DNA of 64,000 nt from a virus. Positions within the stretch are counted from its first letter, which is position 1; each line of letters starts with the position of its first letter. The DNA is taken from IMG/VR virus record IMGVR_UViG_3300042447_000912, positions 1 through 64,000 of that record. One strand, 5' to 3'. A model generated the notes under the pieces. The model was not told where the DNA came from and searched no databases. It saw only the letters and a list, made by a program, of their open reading frames with translations. Positions 55,448-63,087 of the stretch are shown here, piece by piece. A program made the translations under genes and the position numbers.

Positions 55448-56350
55448 ATGGCTGACGACAATGAAATAATAGTAGATTTACTCAATGACATATTTGGAAA
55501 GGAAAAACAACATTACGAGTCCAAATGTCAAGTTTCATACAATTGCCCTAATTGTGATGAAGGTAAAAATAAGGGTAATTTGGAGATTAATTATTTCAAA
55601 CATCTATTTCATTGTTGGAGTTGTGGTGATACGGACAATATGCACGGGTCACTTGGAAAGTTAATAAAAAAATATGGTAAAAAGTCACATTATAAAACAT
55701 ATTCCATATTAGCTCCAGAAGAAAACAAACCATTACAAAGAAAGAAAGTTGAAAAACTAAAATTACCTGAACACTTCAAGAAGTTCAACGAAGTTTCAAG
55801 TATCTATCCTGTAAGGAGACAAGCCTACAACTATCTAATGAATAGAGGTATTACTGATGAAATTATTGAAAGATATGGTATTGGATTTTGTGATAATGGT
55901 AGTCACGCAGGTAGAATTATAATACCATCATATGATAATAAAAATGAATTAAATTATTATATTGCGAGAAGTTGGGATTTACATACAAAAGCTAAATATA
56001 AGAATCCTGAATCGGAAAAAGATAAAATCATATTCTTTGAGAGTTTGATAGATTGGGAAAAAGATATTACCTTGGTTGAGGGAGTATTTGATTCTATCTT
56101 TATACCAAATAGTATACCAATGTTGGGGAAACATATGAGTTCGTTATTATTTAATATCTTGTACGAGAAAGCCAAAAGAAATATAACAATTGCATTGGAT
56201 GGTGATGCCTATGATAATGCGGTAAGTTTATACCACGAGTTAAATGGTGGTGAATTATATGGAAGAATAAAGATTGTAAAATTACCACTTGATAAGGACA
56301 TCGCTGATTTGAGGGGAAACATAAATGAATATTACATAACAATAAGATGA
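55448..56350 (+). CDS. gp61: DNA primase, gp61-like (zinc finger plus Toprim)
   Basis: The 300-aa protein makes RNA primers for the lagging strand with the gp41 helicase. A zinc ribbon is formed by CPNC (33-36) and CWSC (56-59). Toprim motifs follow: EGVFDS (211-216) and ALDGDAYD (249-256), after a GRIIIPSYD region typical of DnaG-type primases. The frame is open to a GTG at 55439, but ATG 55448 (MADDNEIIVDLL) is preferred as the first Met. Its last 4 nt overlap the next start (ATGA). It is shorter than T4 gp61 (342 aa) but complete in motifs. Confidence 0.9.
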   Translation: MADDNEIIVDLLNDIFGKEKQHYESKCQVSYNCPNCDEGKNKGNLEINYFKHLFHCWSCGDTDNMHGSLGKLIKKYGKKSHYKTYSILAPEENKPLQRKKVEKLKLPEHFKKFNEVSSIYPVRRQAYNYLMNRGITDEIIERYGIGFCDNGSHAGRIIIPSYDNKNELNYYIARSWDLHTKAKYKNPESEKDKIIFFESLIDWEKDITLVEGVFDSIFIPNSIPMLGKHMSSLLFNILYEKAKRNITIALDGDAYDNAVSLYHELNGGELYGRIKIVKLPLDKDIADLRGNINEYYITIR

Positions 56351-57192
56351 CAGATTTATATAAAGTAAGAGATGAGATATTGGAAATAGTGGGGAATAGA
56401 CAAAAAGAACTACAACTTACATTTGAGGAAGAAGCTCATAAATATACAATGTTGGATATCAATGGAAAACTGAAAGATGATTGGTATTCCGTATCAAAGA
56501 TTATTAAAAAATATTACGATGAGTTTCCAGCTGAAGAAATTGCATTAAAAAAGGCCAAAGGTGATGTTGAAGAACAACAAAAATTATTAAAAGAATGGGC
56601 TGATGCTGGTACATATTCTACTAACTTGGGGAGTAGAACCCACTATTTGTTGGAACAAAAATCATTGGAAATGTTTGATATCGAAAAAGAAGTTAGACAA
56701 CCCATATTTGATTGTGATTTTGAACAAATATTGAAGAGTGATAGAATGGTTAGTGCTGGTGGTAATTATTTGGAATTAATGAAAGAAAGAGGTGCGGTTT
56801 TACTAGATACTGAAATGGTATTAGGTGATAACGAATTACAATATGTTGGACAACCCGACCAAATGTGGTTAATTGAAAATAAAGAAAAAAACCAAATAGG
56901 TATTTTCTGTGGTGATTATAAAACTAACAAACCAAAAAACTTTGAATCTAATCAATTTACCAAACCAATGAAGTATCCCTTCAATAAGTTACCAAACAAT
57001 GCTTTGGGACACTACTATATCCAACTTCCACTATATTTAAGATTATTATTTAAAATGTTGAAAGGAAGTAAGTATGAAAATATTGGACTATTTGGGGCAA
57101 TTATAGTATTATTGAAAGACGATGGGACATTTGAAGAATTTAGAATACCAACATCGGTTATTAATCAGGTAATGAATTTGAAAATCTTTTAA
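56347..57192 (+). CDS. PD-(D/E)XK nuclease, RecB/Cas4-like exonuclease
   Basis: The 281-aa protein has motifs in the family order: SRTH (96-99), Glu156 in DTEMVLG, Asp171 in VGQPDQMW, Asp190-Tyr-Lys192 in FCGDYKTNK, and the QxxxY element HYYIQLPLY (Gln226, Tyr230). This set is typical of RecB/Cas4/AddB-type nucleases, which bind metal through E/D and act on DNA ends. No Fe-S Cys cluster is visible, so it is not a classical Cas4. Coupling with the primase and location before gp47/gp46 suggest a role in recombination-dependent replication or DNA-end processing. The exact substrate is unknown. Confidence 0.8.
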   Translation: MTDLYKVRDEILEIVGNRQKELQLTFEEEAHKYTMLDINGKLKDDWYSVSKIIKKYYDEFPAEEIALKKAKGDVEEQQKLLKEWADAGTYSTNLGSRTHYLLEQKSLEMFDIEKEVRQPIFDCDFEQILKSDRMVSAGGNYLELMKERGAVLLDTEMVLGDNELQYVGQPDQMWLIENKEKNQIGIFCGDYKTNKPKNFESNQFTKPMKYPFNKLPNNALGHYYIQLPLYLRLLFKMLKGSKYENIGLFGAIIVLLKDDGTFEEFRIPTSVINQVMNLKIF

Positions 57193-57198
57193 AACAAA

Positions 57199-57384
57199 AT
57201 GGAATTGGAAAACGAAGTATTAATTGAAAGGGAGAAGGAATATCTCGATGACTTGAAAATGGTGCTCAAAAAATTAAAAAAGAAATACACATTTATTTAT
57301 AATGGTGTGAAGTTTGTCTCTGATAGGGAAATTATAGGTGTTGAACCTGAGACATATAAATTAATTTACAAAAACAACAATTAA
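57199..57384 (+). CDS. small charged protein, unknown
   Basis: The 61-aa protein starts with a long acidic/basic helix (MELENEVLIEREKEYLDDLK) with Lys-rich continuation, then a short beta part (FIYNGVKFVSDREIIGVEPE). Not recognised. It stands in a run of tightly packed small early genes (gaps of 6 and 3 nt), typical of phage early regions that encode host-takeover or regulatory factors. Confidence 0.5.
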   Translation: MELENEVLIEREKEYLDDLKMVLKKLKKKYTFIYNGVKFVSDREIIGVEPETYKLIYKNNN

Positions 57385-57387
57385 AAA

Positions 57388-57660
57388 ATGGAAAACCAAA
57401 AATTAGAATCAGTTGAAGTTTCAGTTTATGAATCTTTTACAACTTACCTTAGAAAAAAACCATTGGTTATTAACATTACAGATTATCCTGAATTGGATGG
57501 TATGGATGAAGACCAAATCCAAGCTTATATTTTGGAAAATGGTTGGGATATGAAACCTATGGATGGTAATGTTTATGAAAGTTTGATGGAAGAACTTAAT
57601 AACCAAGATACCGAATGGGATAAAATTGATAATGAAGATTTTAATATAATTGTAGAATAA
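57388..57660 (+). CDS. small acidic protein, unknown
   Basis: The 90-aa protein is strongly acidic, with SVYESFTTYLRKKPLVINIT then YPELDGMDEDQIQAYILENG and a C-terminal acidic part. The middle could form a small helix-hairpin. No recognised motif and no Cys. Its high net negative charge would suit a DNA mimic or a polymerase-binding factor, but nothing specific supports this. It is located 3 nt after the 61-aa gene and 1 nt before the zinc-ribbon gene. Confidence 0.5.
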   Translation: MENQKLESVEVSVYESFTTYLRKKPLVINITDYPELDGMDEDQIQAYILENGWDMKPMDGNVYESLMEELNNQDTEWDKIDNEDFNIIVE

Positions 57661-57661
57661 T

Positions 57662-57892
57662 ATGGATAACCTAATTAATACAGAACAAAACCTACCAAAA
57701 ATTGACCTTAAAGAACAACCAACTATTACCTGTGAGGAGTGTGGGTCAAAATACTTTAAAGAAGTAGTTCTAATCAAAAAAGTTTCTAAAATGTTAACAG
57801 GTAGTTTTGAAGATACCTTAGTACCATTCCCAACTTATCGTTGTGATGATTGTGGACACGTTAATCCCGACTTCGAATTATTTGATAAATGA
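57662..57892 (+). CDS. small zinc-ribbon protein
   Basis: The 76-aa protein has two CxxC knuckles: ITCEECGSKYFKEVVLIKKV and, 40 residues on, TYRCDDCGHVNPDFELF. This is a typical four-cysteine zinc ribbon with a central basic/hydrophobic stretch. Such proteins often bind nucleic acid or polymerase; no function can be named. The stop overlaps the next start (ATGA). Confidence 0.65.
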   Translation: MDNLINTEQNLPKIDLKEQPTITCEECGSKYFKEVVLIKKVSKMLTGSFEDTLVPFPTYRCDDCGHVNPDFELFDK

Positions 57893-58092
57893 TAGATAAC
57901 AAGATATTATTGGAAACTTATATGATTGGTTTCTCTGACGAGTTGAAAGGTGAAACAAGGGAATTCAAAGACCCAATGTTAATAAGAGCATATGAGTTGG
58001 GAAAAGTTGATGCCTTTGTTGGTGATGATGTTATGTCCGTTAATTACCAATCTGACGAACATTTATTAAAACGAATTAAAAATTATGATTAA
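57889..58092 (+). CDS. small unknown protein
   Basis: The 67-aa protein is acidic and helical (NKILLETYMIGFSDELKGET, RAYELGKVDAFVGDDVMS). Not recognised. It overlaps the zinc-ribbon gene by 4 nt and the gp47 gene by 8 nt, so it is translationally linked to the recombination nuclease operon. Confidence 0.5.
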   Translation: MIDNKILLETYMIGFSDELKGETREFKDPMLIRAYELGKVDAFVGDDVMSVNYQSDEHLLKRIKNYD

Positions 58093-58861
58093 AAAATTGG
58101 TTCATTTCTCAGATTTGCATTTGAGATTAATTAAAGACCACGACCTATATAAAACAATCCTTACGGATATGTTTAACCAATTCAAGGAAATACAACCTGA
58201 TAGAGTCGTATTTACAGGCGACCTAGTACATAGTAAAAATCAAGTCAGCCCTGAACTTATTGAAATGGTAAGGTGGGTATTAGATGAATGTTCAAAGATT
58301 GCCAAAACAATTGTTATTGTTGGTAACCACGATATGTTGGAGAACAACTTATCACGATTAGACACATTAACCCCCATCATCCAATCAATGGACAATGACA
58401 ATATTGTTTATTATAAGGATAGAGGTGTATATCAAGACGAAAATATAGATTGGGTTGTTTATTCATTATTTGAACATAACATTCCACCAGTTATAGAGAA
58501 GTCAGACAGATTAAAGATTGGGTTATTTCACGGACCTATTGTTGGTTTATACACAGATATTGGATATAAGTTTGAGACAGGATATGAGGTCAGTAAGTTT
58601 GAAGGATGTGATATTGTTCTATGTGGTGATATACATGCCAGACAAACGATTTATTTGGATAAAACACCAATAATCCAAGTAGGCTCAACAATCCAACAAA
58701 ACTTTGGGGAATCTTTACGGAAACACGGATTTGGAATATATGATGTTATTAAAGATGATTATTCATTTGTTGACTTGAATAATCCTCGACCATTCCTTAA
58801 GTTTGAGATGAACTCATTTGAAGATATTATTGATGGAAAAGAAAAATTACTTAACGCTTAA
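58085..58861 (+). CDS. gp47: gp47-like SbcD/Mre11 nuclease subunit
   Basis: The 258-aa protein is a metallophosphoesterase. The five phosphodiesterase motifs are visible: HFSDLHL (Asp10, His12), FTGDLVHS, GNHDM, a later FHG (LKIGLFHGPI), and LCGDIHARQ. With gp46 it forms the Mre11-Rad50-type complex that resects DNA ends for recombination-dependent replication. It is slightly shorter than T4 gp47 (339 aa), lacking much of the C-terminal region that binds Rad50. The following gene starts inside its last 29 nt. The gp46 gene is not adjacent but 1.8 kb downstream. Confidence 0.88.
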   Translation: MIKKLVHFSDLHLRLIKDHDLYKTILTDMFNQFKEIQPDRVVFTGDLVHSKNQVSPELIEMVRWVLDECSKIAKTIVIVGNHDMLENNLSRLDTLTPIIQSMDNDNIVYYKDRGVYQDENIDWVVYSLFEHNIPPVIEKSDRLKIGLFHGPIVGLYTDIGYKFETGYEVSKFEGCDIVLCGDIHARQTIYLDKTPIIQVGSTIQQNFGESLRKHGFGIYDVIKDDYSFVDLNNPRPFLKFEMNSFEDIIDGKEKLLNA

Positions 58862-59453
58862 TAAACAAAACCAAAAAGATTTAACTGATTATTGTAAGTT
58901 AAATAATATTGAAGATGTTGATAAGTTCTTCCAGAAATGTTTTAAGAGGGGATATGATATTGAAAGATATGGATTGATTGGAAATACAAGTGAACCTGAA
59001 AAAATAATAGAATATGTTGAAAAAGAAGTTCCTATTGAGGTTGTTAAATATATCGAGAAAGAGACAATTAGAGAAGTCCCAATCGAAGTTATTAAAGAGG
59101 TTGAAAAGGAGGTCATTAACACAGTCTATGTCGAGAAGGAAGTCCCAATCGAAAAGATAGTTGAGGTAATAAAAGAAATACCTATTTACATATCAGGTGA
59201 CACTCAAATTATTGAAAAGATAATTGAAATTCCAATTGAGGTTATAAAAGAAGTTGAAGTAGTTAAGGAGATTGATAAACCAAATGAAAAGATGGGGATG
59301 TTACAAGAAACCTTGATGAAACTGAGAAGGGAAATGGGGGATAAAGACAAAACAATTACAGAACTCAACAATAAGATTGAACAATTAGAGAAATTGGTAT
59401 CAAACACTGGTGCCATATATATGAAAGGGTCAAACCTCAGTCAAAATCTTTAA
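58833..59453 (+). CDS. repeat-rich helical/coiled protein between gp47 and gp46
   Basis: The 206-aa product uses the ATG at 58833; a TTG at 58818 would add five residues. After an N-terminal domain of about 50 aa (NKQNQKDLTDYCKLNNIEDV), residues 55-150 consist of degenerate copies of a Val/Ile-Glu-rich unit like EVPIEVIKEVEKEV (at least six), followed by a coiled coil (LRREMGDKDKTITELNNKIE). Alternating charged and beta-branched residues suggest an extended stalk. It overlaps gp47 by 29 nt, suggesting a role with the gp46/gp47 nuclease or as a DNA-bound scaffold; function unknown. Confidence 0.6.
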   Translation: MEKKNYLTLNKQNQKDLTDYCKLNNIEDVDKFFQKCFKRGYDIERYGLIGNTSEPEKIIEYVEKEVPIEVVKYIEKETIREVPIEVIKEVEKEVINTVYVEKEVPIEKIVEVIKEIPIYISGDTQIIEKIIEIPIEVIKEVEVVKEIDKPNEKMGMLQETLMKLRREMGDKDKTITELNNKIEQLEKLVSNTGAIYMKGSNLSQNL

Positions 59454-59464
59454 TTTTTTATTAG

Positions 59465-59503
59465 TCCCACTATTTTAATATAAAAAAGTAGTGGGATTTA
59501 TTT
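59465..59503 (+). terminator. terminator-like hairpin containing a gene start
   Basis: Perfect 8-bp stem TCCCACTA (59465-59472) / TAGTGGGA (59489-59496) with an A/T-rich loop, followed by TTTATTT. The GTG start of the next gene is inside the right arm. Confidence 0.65.
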
Positions 59504-59790
59504 ACTTCATCAAAGACAACGCAAATCAAGTTAAAATAGGTTACACAAAAAGAAATGTAAAAGATAGGGTTAAAGAGTTGAACTCGCCAAATTTAATTAC
59601 TATACTTGAATACGAGACAAAGTACCCCACACAACTCGAAAAAGCATTACATTTCAGGTTCAAAAAACATAATATTGAAAGAGAATGGTTTTGTTTGGAT
59701 GACTTCAAGGTTGAAGAACTGAAACAGATATGTGAAATGTTGAATGAGGGACTTTGTGCAATAAAAGAAAACAATTATTTCAAATTATGA
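59491..59790 (+). CDS. T5orf172 / GIY-YIG-like domain protein
   Basis: The 99-aa protein begins GFIYFIKDNANQVKIGYTKR, followed by RVKELNSPNLITILEYETKY and ALHFRFKKHNIEREWF: the pattern of the T5orf172/MUG113 domain, a branch of the GIY-YIG nuclease superfamily. Known members occur in phages and mobile elements; a nuclease role is likely but activity here is unproven. The only start is GTG at 59491, as an in-frame TAA lies at 59476 and no ATG follows before the domain core. The GTG is inside a terminator-like stem. It overlaps the membrane protein gene by 4 nt (ATGA). Confidence 0.75.
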   Translation: MGFIYFIKDNANQVKIGYTKRNVKDRVKELNSPNLITILEYETKYPTQLEKALHFRFKKHNIEREWFCLDDFKVEELKQICEMLNEGLCAIKENNYFKL

Positions 59791-60140
59791 TTTCAGTACA
59801 ATTAATTACTTGGTTTATCCTATCTTACGGATTAATGAACATTATGGTTTATGGAAGTATATTCCAAGGACTTAGAGATTTCTTCAAGAATCTTGGAAAT
59901 AATCCGTATCAACCATTCCAATTCTTTTTCCACTTCATTGATGGTATTTTATCTTGTCCAATGTGTTTCAGTTTTCACGGAGGATGGTTTTTATCATTGG
60001 TAATATTCTCACCTGTTCATATATTGTTTGGAGTTCCTATTTGGGGTTCTTGGTTCTTTGATGCTATTTTATCATCAGGTGCTGTATGGGCAATCAATGC
60101 AATCGTTGAATATTTTGAGGAAAATAGACCATCTAAATAA
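59787..60140 (+). CDS. small phage membrane protein (about three TM segments)
   Basis: The 117-aa product starts at the ATG at 59787 overlapping the previous stop (ATGA); an upstream TTG would add only polar residues. Hydrophobic segments: 3-22 (SVQLITWFILSYGLMNIMVY), about 60-80 (GGWFLSLVIFSPVHILFGVP) and 85-105 (WFFDAILSSGAVWAINAIVE). CPMC before the second segment recalls the DUF1360-like phage inner-membrane proteins with a CPxC motif. The role may be in host-envelope takeover or holin-like; it is in an early operon, which argues against a lysis holin. Confidence 0.6.
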   Translation: MISVQLITWFILSYGLMNIMVYGSIFQGLRDFFKNLGNNPYQPFQFFFHFIDGILSCPMCFSFHGGWFLSLVIFSPVHILFGVPIWGSWFFDAILSSGAVWAINAIVEYFEENRPSK

Positions 60141-60155
60141 TTAAAAAAAATTAAA

Positions 60156-60362
60156 ATGAAGTTAGTAGAGTTTAAATTAGAAAAAGGTTCAGTTTTCGTC
60201 AATCCTGATAAGATTGTTTCAGTTAGTGAAAAACCTGATGGAAGGACAGAAATAACAACAACAAATTATAATGAATTTTATAATGTTGACGATAATATCA
60301 CTAATGTTCTCAAACGATTGGACATTTATGGTAATTTTACAATTTACAAATTAAATCAATAA
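60156..60362 (+). CDS. small unknown protein
   Basis: The 68-aa protein is mixed alpha/beta (KLVEFKLEKGSVFVNPDKIV, then GRTEITTTNYNEFYNVDDNI). It looks like a compact beta-barrel-like domain that I do not recognise with certainty. It stands alone between the membrane protein (15 nt gap) and the 83-aa gene (4 nt gap), with no Cys or signal peptide. Confidence 0.5.
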   Translation: MKLVEFKLEKGSVFVNPDKIVSVSEKPDGRTEITTTNYNEFYNVDDNITNVLKRLDIYGNFTIYKLNQ

Positions 60363-60366
60363 CAAA

Positions 60367-60618
60367 ATGGGAAAGGCAAAAAAAGAACACAACAGAAAGA
60401 TTGCAAAAAGAAACGAAAGAATTGCTGCAGAAAAGAAAAAGTTCCAAAAACAATACACTGAATTGTTGGAACAAAAATTGAAAGAATACCAGGCAAAACT
60501 TACAGAAAACGAACAATTAGAAAATGAAATGAAAATCTCTTTAGGTGGACAAGATTTGAATTTCTCTATTGTTGACCCAAGTGAAATAGAAGTACCAACC
60601 ACAGAAGAAAACCAGTAA
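60367..60618 (+). CDS. small basic-then-acidic coiled-coil protein
   Basis: In this 83-aa protein, residues 1-55 are a highly charged helix (KKEHNRKIAKRNERIAAEKK), probably a coiled coil or RNA/DNA-binding helix; the last 25 residues are acidic and Pro/Thr-rich. Not recognised. It precedes gp46 by 7 nt. An internal regulatory or nucleic-acid-binding role is possible but unsupported. Confidence 0.5.
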   Translation: MGKAKKEHNRKIAKRNERIAAEKKKFQKQYTELLEQKLKEYQAKLTENEQLENEMKISLGGQDLNFSIVDPSEIEVPTTEENQ

Positions 60619-60625
60619 CATCCCT

Positions 60626-62998
60626 ATGGATTTATTCAATCCACCCCCAGATTACAATTACAATTTTATGATTAAAGATATTGATTTTAACAAATTTGAT
60701 AACCCATATATTCAAGTTGTATGGGAGGATTATCCTGAAAACTTTACACAAGAAAAGATAAAGAGTGTTAGACATTACTTCCAAAAGAAGTATAACTCAA
60801 CTAATGTTAATGTAATAACCAAAACTAAATCTAGTGAGGTTACAACACAAACAATTGATGTATCATTCAATATCTTGGATAAGAACTATCAATATGTATT
60901 GGTAAAATCATTCTTGGAAAACAAAAATCTAACAAATCTAACAGAATCCATTCTTAATTTGGATAAAGCTGTTGATAGTAGATTATTATTAAATGAAAGT
61001 GAGATATCACCCTTTAAAAGATGGTATATCAAAAACATTGAGTTCTCCAATTTCTTATCGTATGGTGAAAATCAAAAGATTGATTTTGATAAGTGTAATG
61101 GTATCTCGGTGGTGGAATCAAATCCCCCTAACTTTGGTGGGAAAACGGTTTTAACAGTGGATTTATTGTTATTCTTATTCTTCAATGAAACAACCAAAAC
61201 ATCAAAAGCTGAAGAAGTTTTCAATAGATTTTCTAGTAAGGATAAAGTTCACGTCAAAGGTGAAATTATCATTGATGGTGATGAATATGTTATTGTTAGA
61301 AATATTGAAAGAAAGAAGAAAAAAGATGGGGATTGGAATGTAAAAACTGAATTAGATTTCTTTAAGAAACTATCTGATGGGACATTACAGAACTTCACAG
61401 GAGAACAAAGGAGAGAAACTGAAAGTTTCATTAAAACTTCTATTGGTACGAAGGAAGATTTCTTAATGACAATTTTAACTACGGCAACAAACCTTGAAGA
61501 GTTAATTGACTCTAAACCCACAGCAAGAGGGCAGGTATTGTCTAGATTTATGGGGTTGGACTTTATTAAAAAGAAGGAAGACACTGGTAAAGAAATCTAT
61601 TCAGAGTTTTCCAAGTCAATGTTATCAAATGTATATTCAAGTGAAAAGTTGAAATCAGACAATGATGGATACAAAGAAAGAATTGAATTACTACAAACGG
61701 AAAACATTACCCAACAAAACAATTTGATTGATGTTCAAAATAGGATAATCAAAGGACAAGAATATAGAGATACATTACTAAAATCCAAACATACGGATAT
61801 TGATATTGAAATCTCGAATATTGTTCCTGAGCGTATTGAAAGTGAAATCATCGGGATTAAAACCCAAAAACAAAGTGTTGAAAAACAATTAAAAGAACTC
61901 AAAGTGGTTGAACCAACAGAGTTTTACTCGGAACAAGAACACGACTGGTTAAAAGATGAACACAAACATTATTACAAAAAGATTGTCCAATTAGAACAAA
62001 ATATTAAATCGATTGAAAGTTTAAAATCTTCAGTTGATGGTGGAATTAAATGTGAACATTGTGGTATTGAATTGATGATGGCCTCAATAACCCAAAACAA
62101 AATTGCTGAACTTGAAGGACTTATCATTCATAAAACCGAAAATGAGGTGTTAATGAATGATTTAATAATCAGAGAAGCTAAGTATGTTCAGTTAAAAAAA
62201 GAATTTGATGAGTATGAGAAAAACAAACTTATCAAAGAAAAATATGAACTTACAATTGAGGGTTATCTGATGAAAATCAAAGGATTGGAAGATAAGTTGG
62301 AAAAGTTTAACTTGTTACAGGATAAAATATCCACAAACAACAAGATTGAAACCCAACTTATCAAAGCCAACCTAAGATTAGATGAACTAGATAGAGAAAA
62401 ATCATCAGTTCAAAGAATATTGGATTCTAACAACTATCAAATTCAAAGTTTAAAAGATAAGATTGAACAAAATATCCAAATGATTGAGAAAATCAAAGTT
62501 GAAGCTGAAAAAGAAAGAATCTATAAAGTTTATTTGGAAATCTTTGGAAAGAATGGTATATCTAAAACAATAATGAAAACAATGATTCCAATGTTGAACT
62601 CTGAGTTACAAAGATTATTGGAAGATAGTTGTCATTTTAGATTGGAAATCAACATAAATGACAAGAATGAGGTTGAATTTGTTATGATTGATAACAACAC
62701 CCAAGTTGAGAAATTAATGTCCTCTGGGTCAGGTTATGAAAGAACCATAGCATCATTAGCATTGAGAGCTGTATTGACAAAAATATGTTCTTTACCAAAA
62801 CCGAATATTGTTGTTATGGATGAGGTATTTGGAAAGATATCAAACGAGAACTTGGAAATGGTTGGTGAATTTTTCACTAAAATTAAAAACTATTTTGAAA
62901 AGATATTCGTTATAACCCACAATCCATTGGTTAGTAATTGGGCTGACAACATTATAAAGATTACCAAAGAAAACAATATTAGTAGTGTGAGTCAGTAA
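60626..62998 (+). CDS. gp46: gp46-like SbcC/Rad50 ATPase
   Basis: The 790-aa protein is the motor subunit of the Mre11-Rad50-type nuclease. The Rad50 N-terminal lobe starts near residue 135 (IEFSNFLSYGENQKIDFDKC). Walker A is degenerate, SNPPNFGGKT (about 165-174). A long coiled coil follows, with the zinc hook CEHCG near residue 475, then the ABC signature SSGSGYERTIASLALRA and Walker B NIVVMDEVF near 727, and a C-terminal His in VITHNPL. Residues 1-133 form an extension absent from T4 gp46 (560 aa), which begins directly with the ATPase. The gene is the last of the early operon and is followed by a terminator. Confidence 0.9.
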   Translation: MDLFNPPPDYNYNFMIKDIDFNKFDNPYIQVVWEDYPENFTQEKIKSVRHYFQKKYNSTNVNVITKTKSSEVTTQTIDVSFNILDKNYQYVLVKSFLENKNLTNLTESILNLDKAVDSRLLLNESEISPFKRWYIKNIEFSNFLSYGENQKIDFDKCNGISVVESNPPNFGGKTVLTVDLLLFLFFNETTKTSKAEEVFNRFSSKDKVHVKGEIIIDGDEYVIVRNIERKKKKDGDWNVKTELDFFKKLSDGTLQNFTGEQRRETESFIKTSIGTKEDFLMTILTTATNLEELIDSKPTARGQVLSRFMGLDFIKKKEDTGKEIYSEFSKSMLSNVYSSEKLKSDNDGYKERIELLQTENITQQNNLIDVQNRIIKGQEYRDTLLKSKHTDIDIEISNIVPERIESEIIGIKTQKQSVEKQLKELKVVEPTEFYSEQEHDWLKDEHKHYYKKIVQLEQNIKSIESLKSSVDGGIKCEHCGIELMMASITQNKIAELEGLIIHKTENEVLMNDLIIREAKYVQLKKEFDEYEKNKLIKEKYELTIEGYLMKIKGLEDKLEKFNLLQDKISTNNKIETQLIKANLRLDELDREKSSVQRILDSNNYQIQSLKDKIEQNIQMIEKIKVEAEKERIYKVYLEIFGKNGISKTIMKTMIPMLNSELQRLLEDSCHFRLEININDKNEVEFVMIDNNTQVEKLMSSGSGYERTIASLALRAVLTKICSLPKPNIVVMDEVFGKISNENLEMVGEFFTKIKNYFEKIFVITHNPLVSNWADNIIKITKENNISSVSQ

Positions 62999-63003
62999 AA
63001 ATA

Positions 63004-63033
63004 AAATGGTGAGAAAAAAACTCACCATTTTTT
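63004..63033 (+). terminator. Rho-independent terminator after gp46
   Basis: Perfect 10-bp stem AAATGGTGAG (63004-63013) / CTCACCATTT (63021-63030) with a 7-A loop and continuing T-run. Confidence 0.9.
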
Positions 63034-63054
63034 CTTTTAACAGAAATATTATTC

Positions 63055-63062
63055 TATCTTTG
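63055..63062 (+). promoter_or_regulatory. Bacteroidota-type -7 element TATCTTTG
   Basis: It matches TAnnTTTG exactly and lies 33 nt upstream of the ATG at 63088, just after a terminator. No clear TTTG -33 element was found at the usual spacing. It suggests host RNA polymerase reads this gene early. Confidence 0.5.
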
Positions 63063-63087
63063 TATCCAACAAAAACGGCATAACAAT

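Noticed and set aside
56347-57192. Interpretation of the PD-(D/E)XK nuclease as Cas4 of a CRISPR system
   Set aside because: No Fe-S cysteines, no Cas1/Cas2 and no repeat array are present; the context is replication and recombination.
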